A DNA stretch of 64,000 bases from a virus (IMGVR_UViG_3300001533_002103:30793-94792), one strand, 5' to 3'; shown: positions 18,654 to 27,861, counted from the stretch's first letter. The notes: a model not told the origin generated them from the sequence alone. Made by a program: numbers and translations.

Positions 18654-19223
18654 TTATTCTAAATCGGTAGGTTCTAGATCTTCCGCTTTCAGTTCCACAT
18701 AATTATTTTTCGTTTCATATACTCTAACAAATGAAACATCTAATTGTCTTTTCTTCAAACTATTAAATATATAAAAGGCAAAATATTCTGATGTTGGAAT
18801 GGGAAAAGTATGATTAAGAAATCTATGATCAAACTTATTATGAACAACTTCTTGAAGTATATTTTTCAACTTACCAAAATCTATAACCATCCCATTAGAC
18901 AAATTAAGATACCCCTTTACTCCTACTGTTATTTCTACCGTATGCCCATGTAAAAATCCACAAGTTGGATGACCGGGTAAATAATGAGCAATATCAATCG
19001 TAAATGTTCTACATACAGTCATCGAAACTCCCAGTTGCACTTTTGAAAAACAGGAAGGACATAAGAGTAGAACATTTCCTACAGTATTATTATTTGAATT
19101 TCCATCTTTATAATATGGAGTTAAAAATTCTGTTTCAGTGTCACCACAACAACTACATTGATTAATATCCCTAACTTTATCATTTAAATAATTATCCATC
19201 AATCCTTTTTCGATTTTTATCAT
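18654..19223 (-). CDS. queD: QueD-like enzyme with N-terminal degenerate HNH/zinc domain
   Basis: 6-carboxytetrahydropterin synthase family (queuosine/7-deazaguanine pathway). Residues about 70-185 contain the family set: FTIDIAHYLPG (zinc His), PTCGFLHGHTVEI (catalytic Cys and HGH zinc ligands), GMVIDFGKLK, FDHRFLN (catalytic Asp-His), PTSEYFA and VRVYET. The N-terminal 65 residues carry CSCCGDTE...GNVLLLCPSC, laid out like an HNH treble clef but with the catalytic His positions replaced, so probably a structural zinc finger. The fusion is unusual. In phages QueD often helps make modified guanine for genomic DNA; no other Que or Dpd gene lies in this window. It overlaps the topoisomerase A gene by 4 nt. 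Confidence 0.85.
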   Translation of the reverse strand: MIKIEKGLMDNYLNDKVRDINQCSCCGDTETEFLTPYYKDGNSNNNTVGNVLLLCPSCFSKVQLGVSMTVCRTFTIDIAHYLPGHPTCGFLHGHTVEITVGVKGYLNLSNGMVIDFGKLKNILQEVVHNKFDHRFLNHTFPIPTSEYFAFYIFNSLKKRQLDVSFVRVYETKNNYVELKAEDLEPTDLE

Positions 19224-20527
19224 TTCAAAATCTCCTTATATTCTTCTAAAACAAAATTTCCTAAATTATGTAAATTATTATCAACTACTTTTATCTTATT
19301 TTCGAGATCCGAAAGATCTACATTTAATGTTATTAATTTTCTAATTTTATGTTTTCCAATTAATTCCTTCACAGAAGACTCATCTACTCCAGATTTTTTT
19401 GAAATCTCTTTAATCATCATATTTGGTTCCATCTTCTGACTTAATATTTGTAATAAATATGGTTGAATCTTTTTTAAATTCTGAATCTCAACCATTTGAT
19501 TTTGTAATCTATCAAATTCTGTTTTCAACATATTATTACAAACAGAAGAAAAGGAATTAAATGTAGTAATTAACATATCATCTATAGATACTAATCTTAC
19601 ATTCTGATTACCATCAACAACTATATTTTCAAAAGATATCTTTCCTTTAATAGTATCTTCTAACTTCTCTACAAAATCCATATAAATTTTATCTCTATTT
19701 CTTTGTTTTATTACTTCAAATTGGATTTTCGTATTAGTTACAGATAAATCCGTATACGCGATATCTTGTCTTGTAATTTCATCTGAAAATCTATTTAATA
19801 TATTTTCAAATCTTCGTCCTGGTTGCCATGATAGTAAATCTACAATATTATGTTGTGGATCTTTTTTAATTATACCACTTATATCAATTGTAGCTTTCCC
19901 TTTTGTTAGAAGAGTCTCAAGATCTGATTTAGAAGCCTCAATTTTACAATCCGTAATTGGAGAAATTGTTGGCTTTTTATCCTCTATTTTAAGTAGCCAT
20001 AATAATCTTCTATATAAATCTTCAATTTTATAACAAGGAATATAACTCCTATATCCAAAACCAATTCCTTGAGTAAAATCATTTCCCATTAAACATAGAG
20101 GAAACATTGTTGGAAGATATGATGGTTCTTCCTCACCCAACTCATTTCTATACCACTCCACATAATCAATATATTTAAATGATAAGTCATATGTTGACTT
20201 TGCTAATTTACATTCAGTATATCTAGAGGCAGCAGCTGGTTCGGATTCCACTCCAAGATTACATCCAAAATTTCCTTGTCCTTCTAGAAATCCTTGTCGA
20301 ACTAGCTGCACTATAGAAGAATATACTGATGCATGTGGGTGATAATTCCCAATTACATACCCATCTACTCTAGCACTTTTTACTAGATGATCTCTTGCAA
20401 TTTTATATGCAGATAAAAGAATCCTCCTCTCAACTGGTTTTAGACCATCAATAACTAAAGGAAATGCTCTTGATGAATTAATAAATTGCCCATATTCTTT
20501 ATATAATGATGGAACAATATTATCCAA
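19220..20527 (-). CDS. Type II topoisomerase, GyrA/ParC-like subunit (T4 gp52 type)
   Basis: DNA-cleaving subunit of a type IIA topoisomerase. Seen: LKPVERRILLSAYKI, YHPHASVYSSIVQLVRQ, GNFGCNLG and the catalytic Tyr in EPAAASRYTECKLA (about residue 124), followed by the LPTMFPLCLMGNDFTQGIGFG region. At 435 residues it lacks the C-terminal beta-pinwheel of bacterial GyrA, as T4 gp52 does. The start is TTG: GAGGTGATATAA stands just before it and no ATG fits. The ATPase subunit is encoded about 1.4 kb upstream in the same direction. Confidence 0.94.
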   Translation of the reverse strand: MDNIVPSLYKEYGQFINSSRAFPLVIDGLKPVERRILLSAYKIARDHLVKSARVDGYVIGNYHPHASVYSSIVQLVRQGFLEGQGNFGCNLGVESEPAAASRYTECKLAKSTYDLSFKYIDYVEWYRNELGEEEPSYLPTMFPLCLMGNDFTQGIGFGYRSYIPCYKIEDLYRRLLWLLKIEDKKPTISPITDCKIEASKSDLETLLTKGKATIDISGIIKKDPQHNIVDLLSWQPGRRFENILNRFSDEITRQDIAYTDLSVTNTKIQFEVIKQRNRDKIYMDFVEKLEDTIKGKISFENIVVDGNQNVRLVSIDDMLITTFNSFSSVCNNMLKTEFDRLQNQMVEIQNLKKIQPYLLQILSQKMEPNMMIKEISKKSGVDESSVKELIGKHKIRKLITLNVDLSDLENKIKVVDNNLHNLGNFVLEEYKEILK

Positions 20528-20794
20528 TTATATCACCTCTTTCAGAATTTCTTTTTCTTCATCTGTAATCTTCTTATAACCAAATCTAGTAAAGTCTCTA
20601 AAATTATTACTCTTTTTATCTATAAACTTATTTTTTAAAAGAGTACATTGTTCTCTTACAACTCTACTAACTCTATTAGCAATTAATTTCTTTAATTTTT
20701 TAGACTTCCCCCAAGTACAAAATTGGAGCTTGCCCTCATCTCTTTTTTCCAGATAAGGGCAATCTGGACAATCTTTTGTTAAACTTTTTGCCAT
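20528..20794 (-). CDS. Small Cys-rich, basic protein
   Basis: An 88-residue protein with an N-terminal Cys cluster DCPDCPYL...LQFCTWG (three or four possible zinc or iron ligands) and a Lys/Arg-rich remainder. Not recognised. It abuts the TTG start of the topoisomerase A gene with no gap, so the two are probably translated together; AAGGA precedes its ATG. A DNA- or RNA-binding role would fit the charge but is not shown. Confidence 0.75.
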   Translation of the reverse strand: MAKSLTKDCPDCPYLEKRDEGKLQFCTWGKSKKLKKLIANRVSRVVREQCTLLKNKFIDKKSNNFRDFTRFGYKKITDEEKEILKEVI

Positions 20795-20797
20795 AAT

Positions 20798-21160
20798 TTA
20801 TTTTTCCTTCATAAAAGAAAAATTTTTCTCTTTCATTAAAGTAACATTCCAACCCTTATTAAAATTCAGATCTTCATTCTCGGTCACATTGTTGGAAGGA
20901 ACCACTGATTCCTCCCCCTTTGATATTATAATGTCTTCTTTGATTTCTTTCTTCCTTGATAACACATAATCACCGGGTTTTTCCCCACCAACTACTATCT
21001 TCCAACCATCATGTAATAATTCAGGAACCATTTCTTCACCTACACCAGCCCTAACTTCTCCTTGACTTAATAAGTATTTTAAAGAATCCACAATATTCCA
21101 ATCCTCAGATCCTGGAGGAAACTTTGTTCTATTCTCAACCTTGTTTATTAATTCTTCCAT
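20798..21160 (-). CDS. Hypothetical protein, 120 aa
   Basis: Not recognised. The N-terminal half is acidic with the segment PPGSEDWNIVDSLKYLLSQG, then a Gly-rich stretch HDGWKIVVGGEKPGDYVLSRKKE, and a repeat-like Lys-rich end where KEKNFSFMKEK restates an earlier MKEKN. AGGAGAATAAG stands before the ATG. It belongs to the small-gene run between the two topoisomerase subunits. Confidence 0.7.
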   Translation of the reverse strand: MEELINKVENRTKFPPGSEDWNIVDSLKYLLSQGEVRAGVGEEMVPELLHDGWKIVVGGEKPGDYVLSRKKEIKEDIIISKGEESVVPSNNVTENEDLNFNKGWNVTLMKEKNFSFMKEK

Positions 21161-21281
21161 CTTATTCTCCTTTCAATTAAATGTTAATCACTTATTCCAA
21201 ATTCATTATTAATTTGTCTGCTAAAAATTTTTCGTTTACTAATTTACAATGATCTTTCCCACTCTTTATTAGTTCTATTTA

Positions 21282-21863
21282 TTATTTTTTAATAATATAA
21301 TTTTTCTCTTTACATATACTCTTGATTAAGTCGCTAGTCTTCATTGTAGGGGGACCAGAAACCCATAAAGATTTCTTTTCTCTAAAGAAATGTAATCTTT
21401 CAACATTTTCCTCACTATATGGGCACTCCCCACCACTTACCCACTTATCAAACAATTTTGGATGAGGATGAGAATCTGCATCTCTCCTCATTAGTTCTAA
21501 AGTTAATTTATTAGATAAATTATAAAAATATGCCCTTAATATAGAAACTGGAAAGAAATTAAATGAACATTTTTCACCAAATGAACATCTTTCATCAAAT
21601 GAACATCTTTTATCAAATGAACATCCTCTATCAAACGAACATCCTCTATCAAACGAACATTCTTTATCAAACCAACACAATTTACCAAATGAACACAATT
21701 TACCAAATGAAGATCTTTCACCAAATAAAGAGTATCCACCAAATAAACACAATTCACCAAATCTCTCAACATTTGTATAATTTCCTGGAGGACAAAATTT
21801 TGTACCCCAATCCCACCCAACCCTTGGAATATCATCAAATTCCTCTTGTGTAAATACTTTCAT
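21282..21863 (-). CDS. Hexapeptide-repeat protein (CSFxxx repeats)
   Basis: A 193-residue protein whose middle (about 35-100) consists of some eleven six-residue units of the form C/S-S-F-D/G-x-x (CSFDRG, CSFDKR, CSFGEK). A strict period of six suggests a left-handed beta-helix-like solenoid, with one aromatic and one Cys/Ser per turn stacked on a face. The N-terminus (GVDWGTKFCPPG-like) and the C-terminal domain with HPHPKLFDKWVSGGECPYSEENVERLHFF are outside the repeat. Similar Cys-Ser-Phe repeat proteins occur in phages with no known function. GAGAGGA precedes the ATG. The DNA repeat leaves other frames open too; this frame has the good ribosome site. Confidence 0.75.
   Translation of the reverse strand: MKVFTQEEFDDIPRVGWDWGTKFCPPGNYTNVERFGELCLFGGYSLFGERSSFGKLCSFGKLCWFDKECSFDRGCSFDRGCSFDKRCSFDERCSFGEKCSFNFFPVSILRAYFYNLSNKLTLELMRRDADSHPHPKLFDKWVSGGECPYSEENVERLHFFREKKSLWVSGPPTMKTSDLIKSICKEKNYIIKK
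21562..21762 (-). repeat. 18-bp tandem repeat encoding hexapeptides
   Basis: About eleven imperfect 18-bp units with the plus-strand consensus TCAAATGAACATCYTYTA or close variants. Units differ at a few bases, mostly in ways that keep the Phe and Ser/Cys codons, so the array is under protein-level constraint. It lies wholly inside the hexapeptide-repeat gene. Confidence 0.9.
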
Positions 21864-21917
21864 ATTAATCCTCTCTTTAATTAATGTTTATTCTAAATTT
21901 ATTATTAAATTATATTT

Positions 21918-23705
21918 TCAGAACTTGCCTTCTAAAAGTTTTTTCTTTTCTTCAACACTAGAAAATAATCTTGTTAATTTTGCTAAATTTTTTGTATATT
22001 CTACTGGAATTAATTTTCTTGTATCTTCTTTAATCAAACAAAATTTTAATTGATGAGGTGACAATTCTCCCAATCCCTTAAATCTACTAATATGTCTTTT
22101 TTCCTCTATTGCTTTTTTTAGATCTTTTTCATCCCAAAGCGGAATGAATACATTTTTTTCATTAATTGCAAATAATGGTGTTTGTGCAATAAAGAACTTA
22201 CCATCTTTAATAATCTGGGGTAACAATACAGCAAATATCATGGAAAGTAGACTAGTTATATGTGCACCATCTGGATCGGCATCTGAAGCTGCAATAACTT
22301 TACCATATCTAAATCTAGTCATATCAAAATCAGATCCAATTCCAGTCCCCACTGACCTAATTAATTCCTCTATTTCTTTATTCCGTAATATATCTTTTGT
22401 ATTAATAATATTTGGAATTTTTCCTTTTAGGGGAAGAATAGCATGTTGTCTTGGATCTCTACATTGTATTAATCCCCCAGAAGCAGAAACTCCTTCAACT
22501 ATAAATAATTCCCCATTCGGAGAAGTACAGTCTCTCAACTTAGTAAATTTAGTAGATCCCCGTTTTCCATGATTCAACGGTCTCATCTTTCTGGCTTCCA
22601 TTCTTTTTCTATACTGTTCAAATATTGATAAAATACTTTCCAATTGATTTTGATTTTTATCAAAATAATTATTTAATTTAATTATTAATTTATTACCCAA
22701 TTTATCTAAATATGTTTTCCGATTTACTAACTTATCTTTTGTTTGTCCATGAAATTCTGGTTTTATAAGATAAAGACTCAAATAAGCTCGTAAACCACAA
22801 AAACAATCCTGGGCTTGAAAATGATAATCAAGTTTCTTTCCTCTAGATACAAAAATATCTTTTAATATATTATAGAATAAATTTAAGTGGGTTCCTCCTC
22901 CAACTACAGGTAATAAATTTATAGACGTCATTATATTTGATGTAATAGATCCATTTAATGAATAAGTAAATAGTACATTAAATTTTTCTAAATTATCATT
23001 CATATCAATTGAAATCGGGTCTAAACATTCATCATTTTTATTAATACAATACTTTTGAAAATATTCTTCTCTACTAATCTTTATTACTTCTCTTTTCTTA
23101 TCAACATTTAATACAAAAGTTATGTTTGGTAATTCCGCAGAGGCAACTAATAATCTACTTCTAATTCTATTTAAATCTACCTCTGAAGATTCAAATATTT
23201 CTTCATTGGGAATAAACTGAATTTTAGTGGAAAATGGTATATCCCCTTTATATTTATCTATTTTTTTATCTTTTAAAATAGAATTCTCAAATTCAAAAAC
23301 TGCATGTTGACCATCTCGATATATTTCAACTATATAATATTTACTAAGAGCATTAACAGCTACCAAACCAATTCCATGTAATCCTGAGACAATTTGATAA
23401 GCAATTTTTATATGTTGGAATTTTGCCCCAGAAAACATTTTTTCAGATATAATCTGAGGAGTATTATTATCTATCGGAATTCCCCTCCCATTATCCATAA
23501 TACTAAAAGTGTTATCTTTCTTAGAAATATTAATAGCAATAATAGAAGCAAATCCAGCTAAACCCTCATCAAGTGAATTGTCAAGAACTTCTTCTATTAA
23601 GTGAGTTGGGGTATCTGTTTCACCAATATACATCCCCGGATTTAAACGAATATGATCAATTTCGTTTAGCACTGAAATCTGATTTGAATTATATCCTTTT
23701 GACAT
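21918..23705 (-). CDS. Type II topoisomerase, GyrB/ParE-like ATPase subunit
   Basis: ATPase and TOPRIM subunit of the phage type IIA topoisomerase. GHKL ATPase motifs: RLNPGMYIG, EEVLDNSLDEGLAG (the Mg/ATP Glu-Asn), IMDNGRGIPID, and GLHGIGLVAVNALS (ATP lid). The TOPRIM domain has IVEGVSASGG, LPLKGKIPNI and ASDADPDGAHI (the metal Asp triad); it ends with RFKGLGEL. T4 splits this function over gp39 and gp60; here it is one 595-residue chain. It is the first gene after the strong terminator at 23732-23765, so it likely starts a transcription unit. GAGGAG precedes the ATG. Confidence 0.95.
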   Translation of the reverse strand: MSKGYNSNQISVLNEIDHIRLNPGMYIGETDTPTHLIEEVLDNSLDEGLAGFASIIAINISKKDNTFSIMDNGRGIPIDNNTPQIISEKMFSGAKFQHIKIAYQIVSGLHGIGLVAVNALSKYYIVEIYRDGQHAVFEFENSILKDKKIDKYKGDIPFSTKIQFIPNEEIFESSEVDLNRIRSRLLVASAELPNITFVLNVDKKREVIKISREEYFQKYCINKNDECLDPISIDMNDNLEKFNVLFTYSLNGSITSNIMTSINLLPVVGGGTHLNLFYNILKDIFVSRGKKLDYHFQAQDCFCGLRAYLSLYLIKPEFHGQTKDKLVNRKTYLDKLGNKLIIKLNNYFDKNQNQLESILSIFEQYRKRMEARKMRPLNHGKRGSTKFTKLRDCTSPNGELFIVEGVSASGGLIQCRDPRQHAILPLKGKIPNIINTKDILRNKEIEELIRSVGTGIGSDFDMTRFRYGKVIAASDADPDGAHITSLLSMIFAVLLPQIIKDGKFFIAQTPLFAINEKNVFIPLWDEKDLKKAIEEKRHISRFKGLGELSPHQLKFCLIKEDTRKLIPVEYTKNLAKLTRLFSSVEEKKKLLEGKF

Positions 23706-23731
23706 ACTCTCCTCTTTGACTAATATTTTTT

Positions 23732-23765
23732 ATACGTGGGATTTTATAATAAAAATCCCACGTAT
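23732..23765 (-). terminator. Strong rho-independent terminator (works in both directions)
   Basis: A 14-bp stem, ATACGTGGGATTTT at 23732-23745 and its exact complement at 23752-23765, with a 6-nt loop; T-rich tracts lie on both sides. It starts 2 nt after the stop of the VWA gene and separates that unit from the topoisomerase ATPase gene. Confidence 0.9.
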
Positions 23766-23767
23766 TT

Positions 23768-25087
23768 TTATTTTATTTTTACAATTAGACCAACTTTATC
23801 AAGATGATCAAACTTCCCATCTTTCTCTGGAATAACCCAAATTATATTCCTTGGAATTCTCTTTCTATCAACATTATTAATATTATCACAATGACCATCT
23901 GTAAAACATAAGGTAACATCTGAATTTAATTTCTTTGCCCTCTCTAATCCAGGTGTAAGAGTAGTCCCTCCTCTTCCTTTTATATTAAATTGAATATCTT
24001 TTATATTCTTAACTTGATATTCCTTCTGTACTTTTGTATCAACTTCTAAAACATTTAATATAGTATATGGATCATTTTCAATAATATCTTTTATTCCATT
24101 TAGTGCTTCTTTTATATCCTCGTTTATTGATTGACTCATAGATGTATCAATCAAAATAGTAATAGTAAAAGAATAATCTCTAGTTCTTCCAGGGAACGGA
24201 AGTAATAATGGAATTTCATTTTCATCAGCATATGAAAAAACATACATCAACTTTCTGTTTACTCTTGAAAATGACATTTTAAATTTCGTAAGTTTGCTTC
24301 CAACTACTAGTTGTCGTATTATTTTATAATATGGAGCCTTTGGGGGTTCCAACATTCCTCTTACTAACTCAGAAATATATCCTGGAAGTCTTCCTCTATC
24401 TTTAATATTATTAAAGGATTCCCTACTAATTTTTGCTATATTATAATCTATTTTCCTAATAAGTCCACTTAAATCTCCCTTAGTAGATCCTTGTGACCAC
24501 TTACTATGAGAAATTATACATCCCTCATTTGGACATTGTTTCTTATCTCCTTTATGATCTTCCCCTTGATACTTTCCTCCACTTGATCTCTTTTTTGCTT
24601 CAGATAAAAGTTTATAATAATACCATTCAGCACTTCTATCTATTGGGAGACTATATAAATCAGGAAAAATTAAATGATAATCACCACTATTTACTTTTAA
24701 TATTCTTGGTATCTTTGCTTGTATATTTACGACACAATCACAAGCAATCCCATATAAGTAACATATTGACTCTATTCTTGGATCATCTTCTTCATATTTA
24801 TACATTGATAGAATTCCCATTAATCTAGTAAGATGACGATTTATTAAATGAGTTCCTTCATGTTCAAGAAAAGATCTGATATTCGCATCAGATGTTTCAC
24901 TAATCATATTCCAATCATATAATAATATTAATGTTCCATCTTTATTAAAAGTAACAGCAAATGGAGATCCAAAATCACTAGTATTTACCCTTTTAACTTT
25001 AGAGAAGACATAACCCCAGTATATATCATCATACATCATTTTTGATATAATTTCTCGTATTCTATCGTCTTTCATATTATACACCAA
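23768..25087 (-). CDS. Metallopeptidase-like/VWA protein (DUF2201 type)
   Basis: Two parts are visible. Residues about 70-90 have FLEHEGTHLINRH, close to the HExxH zinc-protease motif with H-E-x-x-H and a third His. The C-terminal domain (about 290-439) is VWA-like: TILIDTSMSQS is the MIDAS DxSxS motif, followed by GRGGTTLTPGL and CFTDGHCD. This order matches the DUF2201 'putative metallopeptidase plus VWA-like' family, which pairs with MoxR-type AAA+ ATPases; such an ATPase is encoded 4 nt upstream. The start may be the TTG at 25087 (GGTGG upstream) or the ATG at 25075; I keep the longer form. The role in phage infection is unknown; a remodelling or assembly chaperone is the family-based guess. 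Confidence 0.85.
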   Translation of the reverse strand: MVYNMKDDRIREIISKMMYDDIYWGYVFSKVKRVNTSDFGSPFAVTFNKDGTLILLYDWNMISETSDANIRSFLEHEGTHLINRHLTRLMGILSMYKYEEDDPRIESICYLYGIACDCVVNIQAKIPRILKVNSGDYHLIFPDLYSLPIDRSAEWYYYKLLSEAKKRSSGGKYQGEDHKGDKKQCPNEGCIISHSKWSQGSTKGDLSGLIRKIDYNIAKISRESFNNIKDRGRLPGYISELVRGMLEPPKAPYYKIIRQLVVGSKLTKFKMSFSRVNRKLMYVFSYADENEIPLLLPFPGRTRDYSFTITILIDTSMSQSINEDIKEALNGIKDIIENDPYTILNVLEVDTKVQKEYQVKNIKDIQFNIKGRGGTTLTPGLERAKKLNSDVTLCFTDGHCDNINNVDRKRIPRNIIWVIPEKDGKFDHLDKVGLIVKIK

Positions 25088-25091
25088 TTAA

Positions 25092-26321
25092 CTAACCACC
25101 AGCGGTGTCTACAGCTTTTTCATAAAATTCTTTCTTATATTTATCATTATTTAATAACATACTATTCAATAATTGAAGATAAGTAAATGCTTTTTCCTCT
25201 CTCGGTAATTTATCTATATATGTAGTAAAAACAGTTGCCATATCCACTGGCAAATCTACAAGAAAATTAGCTACATTAGTTAATTCTTTATCTGTATATG
25301 TTGGTCTTGTTGTACTAAGATAAGTACAAAATCCAACTACAATATTACTAAGTCTCCCATTATCATTATCATCAATCATAGTTAATATTTTTCTTCGAAC
25401 CTTATCATATTCAAAGAAAATTTCTTTTGGTTGAATATGTTTCTCTCTCTGTTTAATAAAATCCACAAATATTTGAGTAATATTTAAATTTATTAACCCA
25501 GAGGAAAGACTTTCAATAATATCTAAATTTTCCATAATACCATCACCCCATTCATATTTCCATAGATGATCTGATAATTTATGGAGACTAGCTGGATTAG
25601 AATATACTGATCCTTTTCTCTGAGACTCAAAATCATATACATAATCAGGATTTGTTTGTATGAAATCAATAATCAACGGATGAAAATTTTCACTTATTGC
25701 ATAATCTAAAAACACTCTAGGACTAACTTGAGCATATAAATGTAATTGCCTTCGGAGTCCAGCAGCATCTTCCAAATTATTCATTTTATATTCAGAATCA
25801 TCTGGATTATCTGTAGAAACAACAAACCAACCCTTTGGAAATTTATGTTGATGAATTTGATATTCATCCTGTATTTGCCAAAATAACTGTTGTAATGTAT
25901 GGTCACCTCGTGAAAATTCGTCAATAAGAAAAATTCCATATGTATCCTTATGTTTAGGAATAAATTCCGAATACAACATCTTATATGAATCTACTTCATT
26001 TGATCCAATACTCCTCACTGGAAAGGGTATGAGCATATCATCTTTTAAAAGTACTGGTGACTTTGCTAGAATCAATAAAAATTCTTTATGAAGTTCTTCT
26101 GTTAATTCTTTAACAATTTGACCATTTATAGCAGTCTTTCCAATACCAGCAGCACCTATTATATGAAAAGTCTGTTTCATTACATCTTTTCCACGATCCC
26201 ATGCATTTAATGTATTTTTAATATCCATCTTAATAACTTTTTTTACTTCTGCTATATTTAAAACAGAGATATTTAATTTTTCATAGTACTTTGTTTGTAT
26301 TAGATCAGCTTCTAGTGACAT
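25092..26321 (-). CDS. MoxR-type AAA+ ATPase
   Basis: AAA+ ATPase with Walker A GAAGIGKTAI near residue 45, Walker B GIFLIDEFSRG and a sensor region STDNPDD, followed by LRRQLHLYAQV. MoxR ATPases work with VWA proteins to remodel or insert metal into other proteins; the next gene downstream encodes exactly such a partner. An ATG 12 nt further upstream is part of the GGGGGGA ribosome site for the ATG I chose. 410 residues is typical with a C-terminal lid domain. Confidence 0.88.
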   Translation of the reverse strand: MSLEADLIQTKYYEKLNISVLNIAEVKKVIKMDIKNTLNAWDRGKDVMKQTFHIIGAAGIGKTAINGQIVKELTEELHKEFLLILAKSPVLLKDDMLIPFPVRSIGSNEVDSYKMLYSEFIPKHKDTYGIFLIDEFSRGDHTLQQLFWQIQDEYQIHQHKFPKGWFVVSTDNPDDSEYKMNNLEDAAGLRRQLHLYAQVSPRVFLDYAISENFHPLIIDFIQTNPDYVYDFESQRKGSVYSNPASLHKLSDHLWKYEWGDGIMENLDIIESLSSGLINLNITQIFVDFIKQREKHIQPKEIFFEYDKVRRKILTMIDDNDNGRLSNIVVGFCTYLSTTRPTYTDKELTNVANFLVDLPVDMATVFTTYIDKLPREEKAFTYLQLLNSMLLNNDKYKKEFYEKAVDTAGG

Positions 26322-26364
26322 ATATCCCCCCATAATAATATTAATTCACAGTAACAAAGATTAT

Positions 26365-27264
26365 TTAGAATTCTAAACTATCGAAATCAAACATCTCTTC
26401 TTTTTTCTCTTGTTTTACGGGGCTATCACTTGATTCTTCAGGAACTTGAAATTTTTGATCCTCAGTAACTTCTTGATTAGAAGAAGACAAGTTTTTCTTT
26501 CTCAAGGTAAGAGACAAATCAAACTTTTCTTGAAATGCATCAAGTGTCTTCTTTGATATTTTTAACACATCAAACACTACATTACTTGGCAATTCAATAC
26601 CACGATCTAATTTAAATATTTTTCTTGGTCCGTAATGAGTAGAAATTTCTTGAATAGAAATTTTCGTTACTACTTTCTTATTATTTAAATTCCGTTTTTC
26701 GAAATCTCTATATTTTTCTTCCAATAAAGAAGTAAAATTTTCATTTTGTAATTCTGTTAAATAATCTGCTATACTACTATATTTGATTCCTTTCCCCTTA
26801 ATGAAAATAAATATTGGTTTTTTATCTTCACCAAGTTCTGGAGAACCATGTTCATTACATAAAATTCCAGAAACTATTAGTTGACTCCTACAATCTTTAC
26901 AATATTCAACTGTAGCTCTTTCAGCAGAATTCGCTGGGCATGTTCTCCCTGAAGTTCCAGTATATGGTGCAGAGCCAGACATAAACGAAAAACACTCAAC
27001 TATTTCTTGATTATCATTTCCAAGTCTAATTTTTGCCATAATTGGTTTTACTGTAGTGATAATCATATGAACTTCATTTAAATTATATTTTACTCCTCTA
27101 ACTTGCAGATTTCCAGCCTTCTCCACTATATCAATGTGGTTCTTTCTATCTTGCCCACTAATATAAACGGCATGAAAAAATTCCTCTTCTGGGGGCTTTT
27201 GCTTTTTCCTATCAAACCCCATATCCATTAATTCTTCATAATCTTCTACATTAAAATTATCCAT
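26365..27264 (-). CDS. Candidate single-stranded DNA-binding protein
   Basis: A 299-residue protein with a beta-rich middle, a Cys cluster (CPANSAERATVEYCKDCR...GILCNEHG) that could bind zinc as T4 gp32 does, and a low-complexity linker ending in the acidic, aromatic tail EEMFDFDSLEF. An acidic tail with a final Phe is the hallmark by which SSB proteins recruit partners. The place next to replication genes fits. I see no clear OB-fold signature by eye, so gp32-like is inference. GGGAGG precedes the ATG. Confidence 0.55.
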   Translation of the reverse strand: MDNFNVEDYEELMDMGFDRKKQKPPEEEFFHAVYISGQDRKNHIDIVEKAGNLQVRGVKYNLNEVHMIITTVKPIMAKIRLGNDNQEIVECFSFMSGSAPYTGTSGRTCPANSAERATVEYCKDCRSQLIVSGILCNEHGSPELGEDKKPIFIFIKGKGIKYSSIADYLTELQNENFTSLLEEKYRDFEKRNLNNKKVVTKISIQEISTHYGPRKIFKLDRGIELPSNVVFDVLKISKKTLDAFQEKFDLSLTLRKKNLSSSNQEVTEDQKFQVPEESSDSPVKQEKKEEMFDFDSLEF

Positions 27265-27294
27265 TTAATCCTCCCTTTTAAAAGTTAAAAATAA

Positions 27295-27861
27295 TTATTT
27301 ATTTGGAATTAAACACCAATTTGAATAGTTCCTATCTTCTGGTAACGTCACTATAGAAAACGTATCATTGAACCAACATTTTACTTGTTGATTTAACAAT
27401 TCACTAGAAATAAAACTTCTTTCTTTGAATACCGGTAGATGAATATCTTCATCCACAACCGTAATTGGTTGAATCCGTCTCACTTTGACATCTGTAATCT
27501 CACCAGATATCAACTTAGAATGTGGACAATAAATAATTACTAGCTTATCACCCACCATCCTAAATATTTCATTCTTTAAAAAATATGCATTAGTATCTAA
27601 ATCAAAAGCTGCATCCCCACCCTCCAAAACTCTTTGAATAGAAGTATGTTGTCTACACATCATTCCATTCGGTTTCTCTTTACAAAATTTACATTTTTCT
27701 GTATCTAAAGTATATGTAAATCTTGAATTAAGAAACTTCTCGTCTGTGACTCTACTAAAATATGACAAGATTCTTTTCTTATTTAGTAAAAATTTAACTA
27801 TAGTAATTGGATATACATCTACTTCTAACTTCTCTATAAATGTTTCGGCATTCGTTATCAT
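27295..27861 (-). CDS. Hypothetical protein with Cys/His cluster
   Basis: Not recognised. It has a likely zinc site CKFCKEKPNGMMCRQH (about residues 55-70) and an otherwise beta-strand-rich sequence. The ATG 12 nt earlier is created by the GGAGG ribosome site of the chosen start (GGAGG TTAGT ATG). It follows the 83-aa gene and precedes the SSB-like gene, suggesting a helper role in replication; this is only positional. Confidence 0.75.
   Translation of the reverse strand: MITNAETFIEKLEVDVYPITIVKFLLNKKRILSYFSRVTDEKFLNSRFTYTLDTEKCKFCKEKPNGMMCRQHTSIQRVLEGGDAAFDLDTNAYFLKNEIFRMVGDKLVIIYCPHSKLISGEITDVKVRRIQPITVVDEDIHLPVFKERSFISSELLNQQVKCWFNDTFSIVTLPEDRNYSNWCLIPNK

Noticed and set aside
21161-21281. 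27-codon frame reading on in phase past the stop of the hexapeptide-repeat gene
   Set aside because: Two TAA stops in a row precede it and it has no start codon; could be chance in A+T-rich DNA.
21562-21762. Possible CRISPR-like array
   Set aside because: Units of 18 bp follow each other without spacers and encode hexapeptides, so it is a coding tandem repeat.
21536-21853. Two further open frames over the hexapeptide repeats (one on each strand)
   Set aside because: The 18-bp repeat keeps all frames open; neither has a good ribosome site, while the 193-aa frame does.
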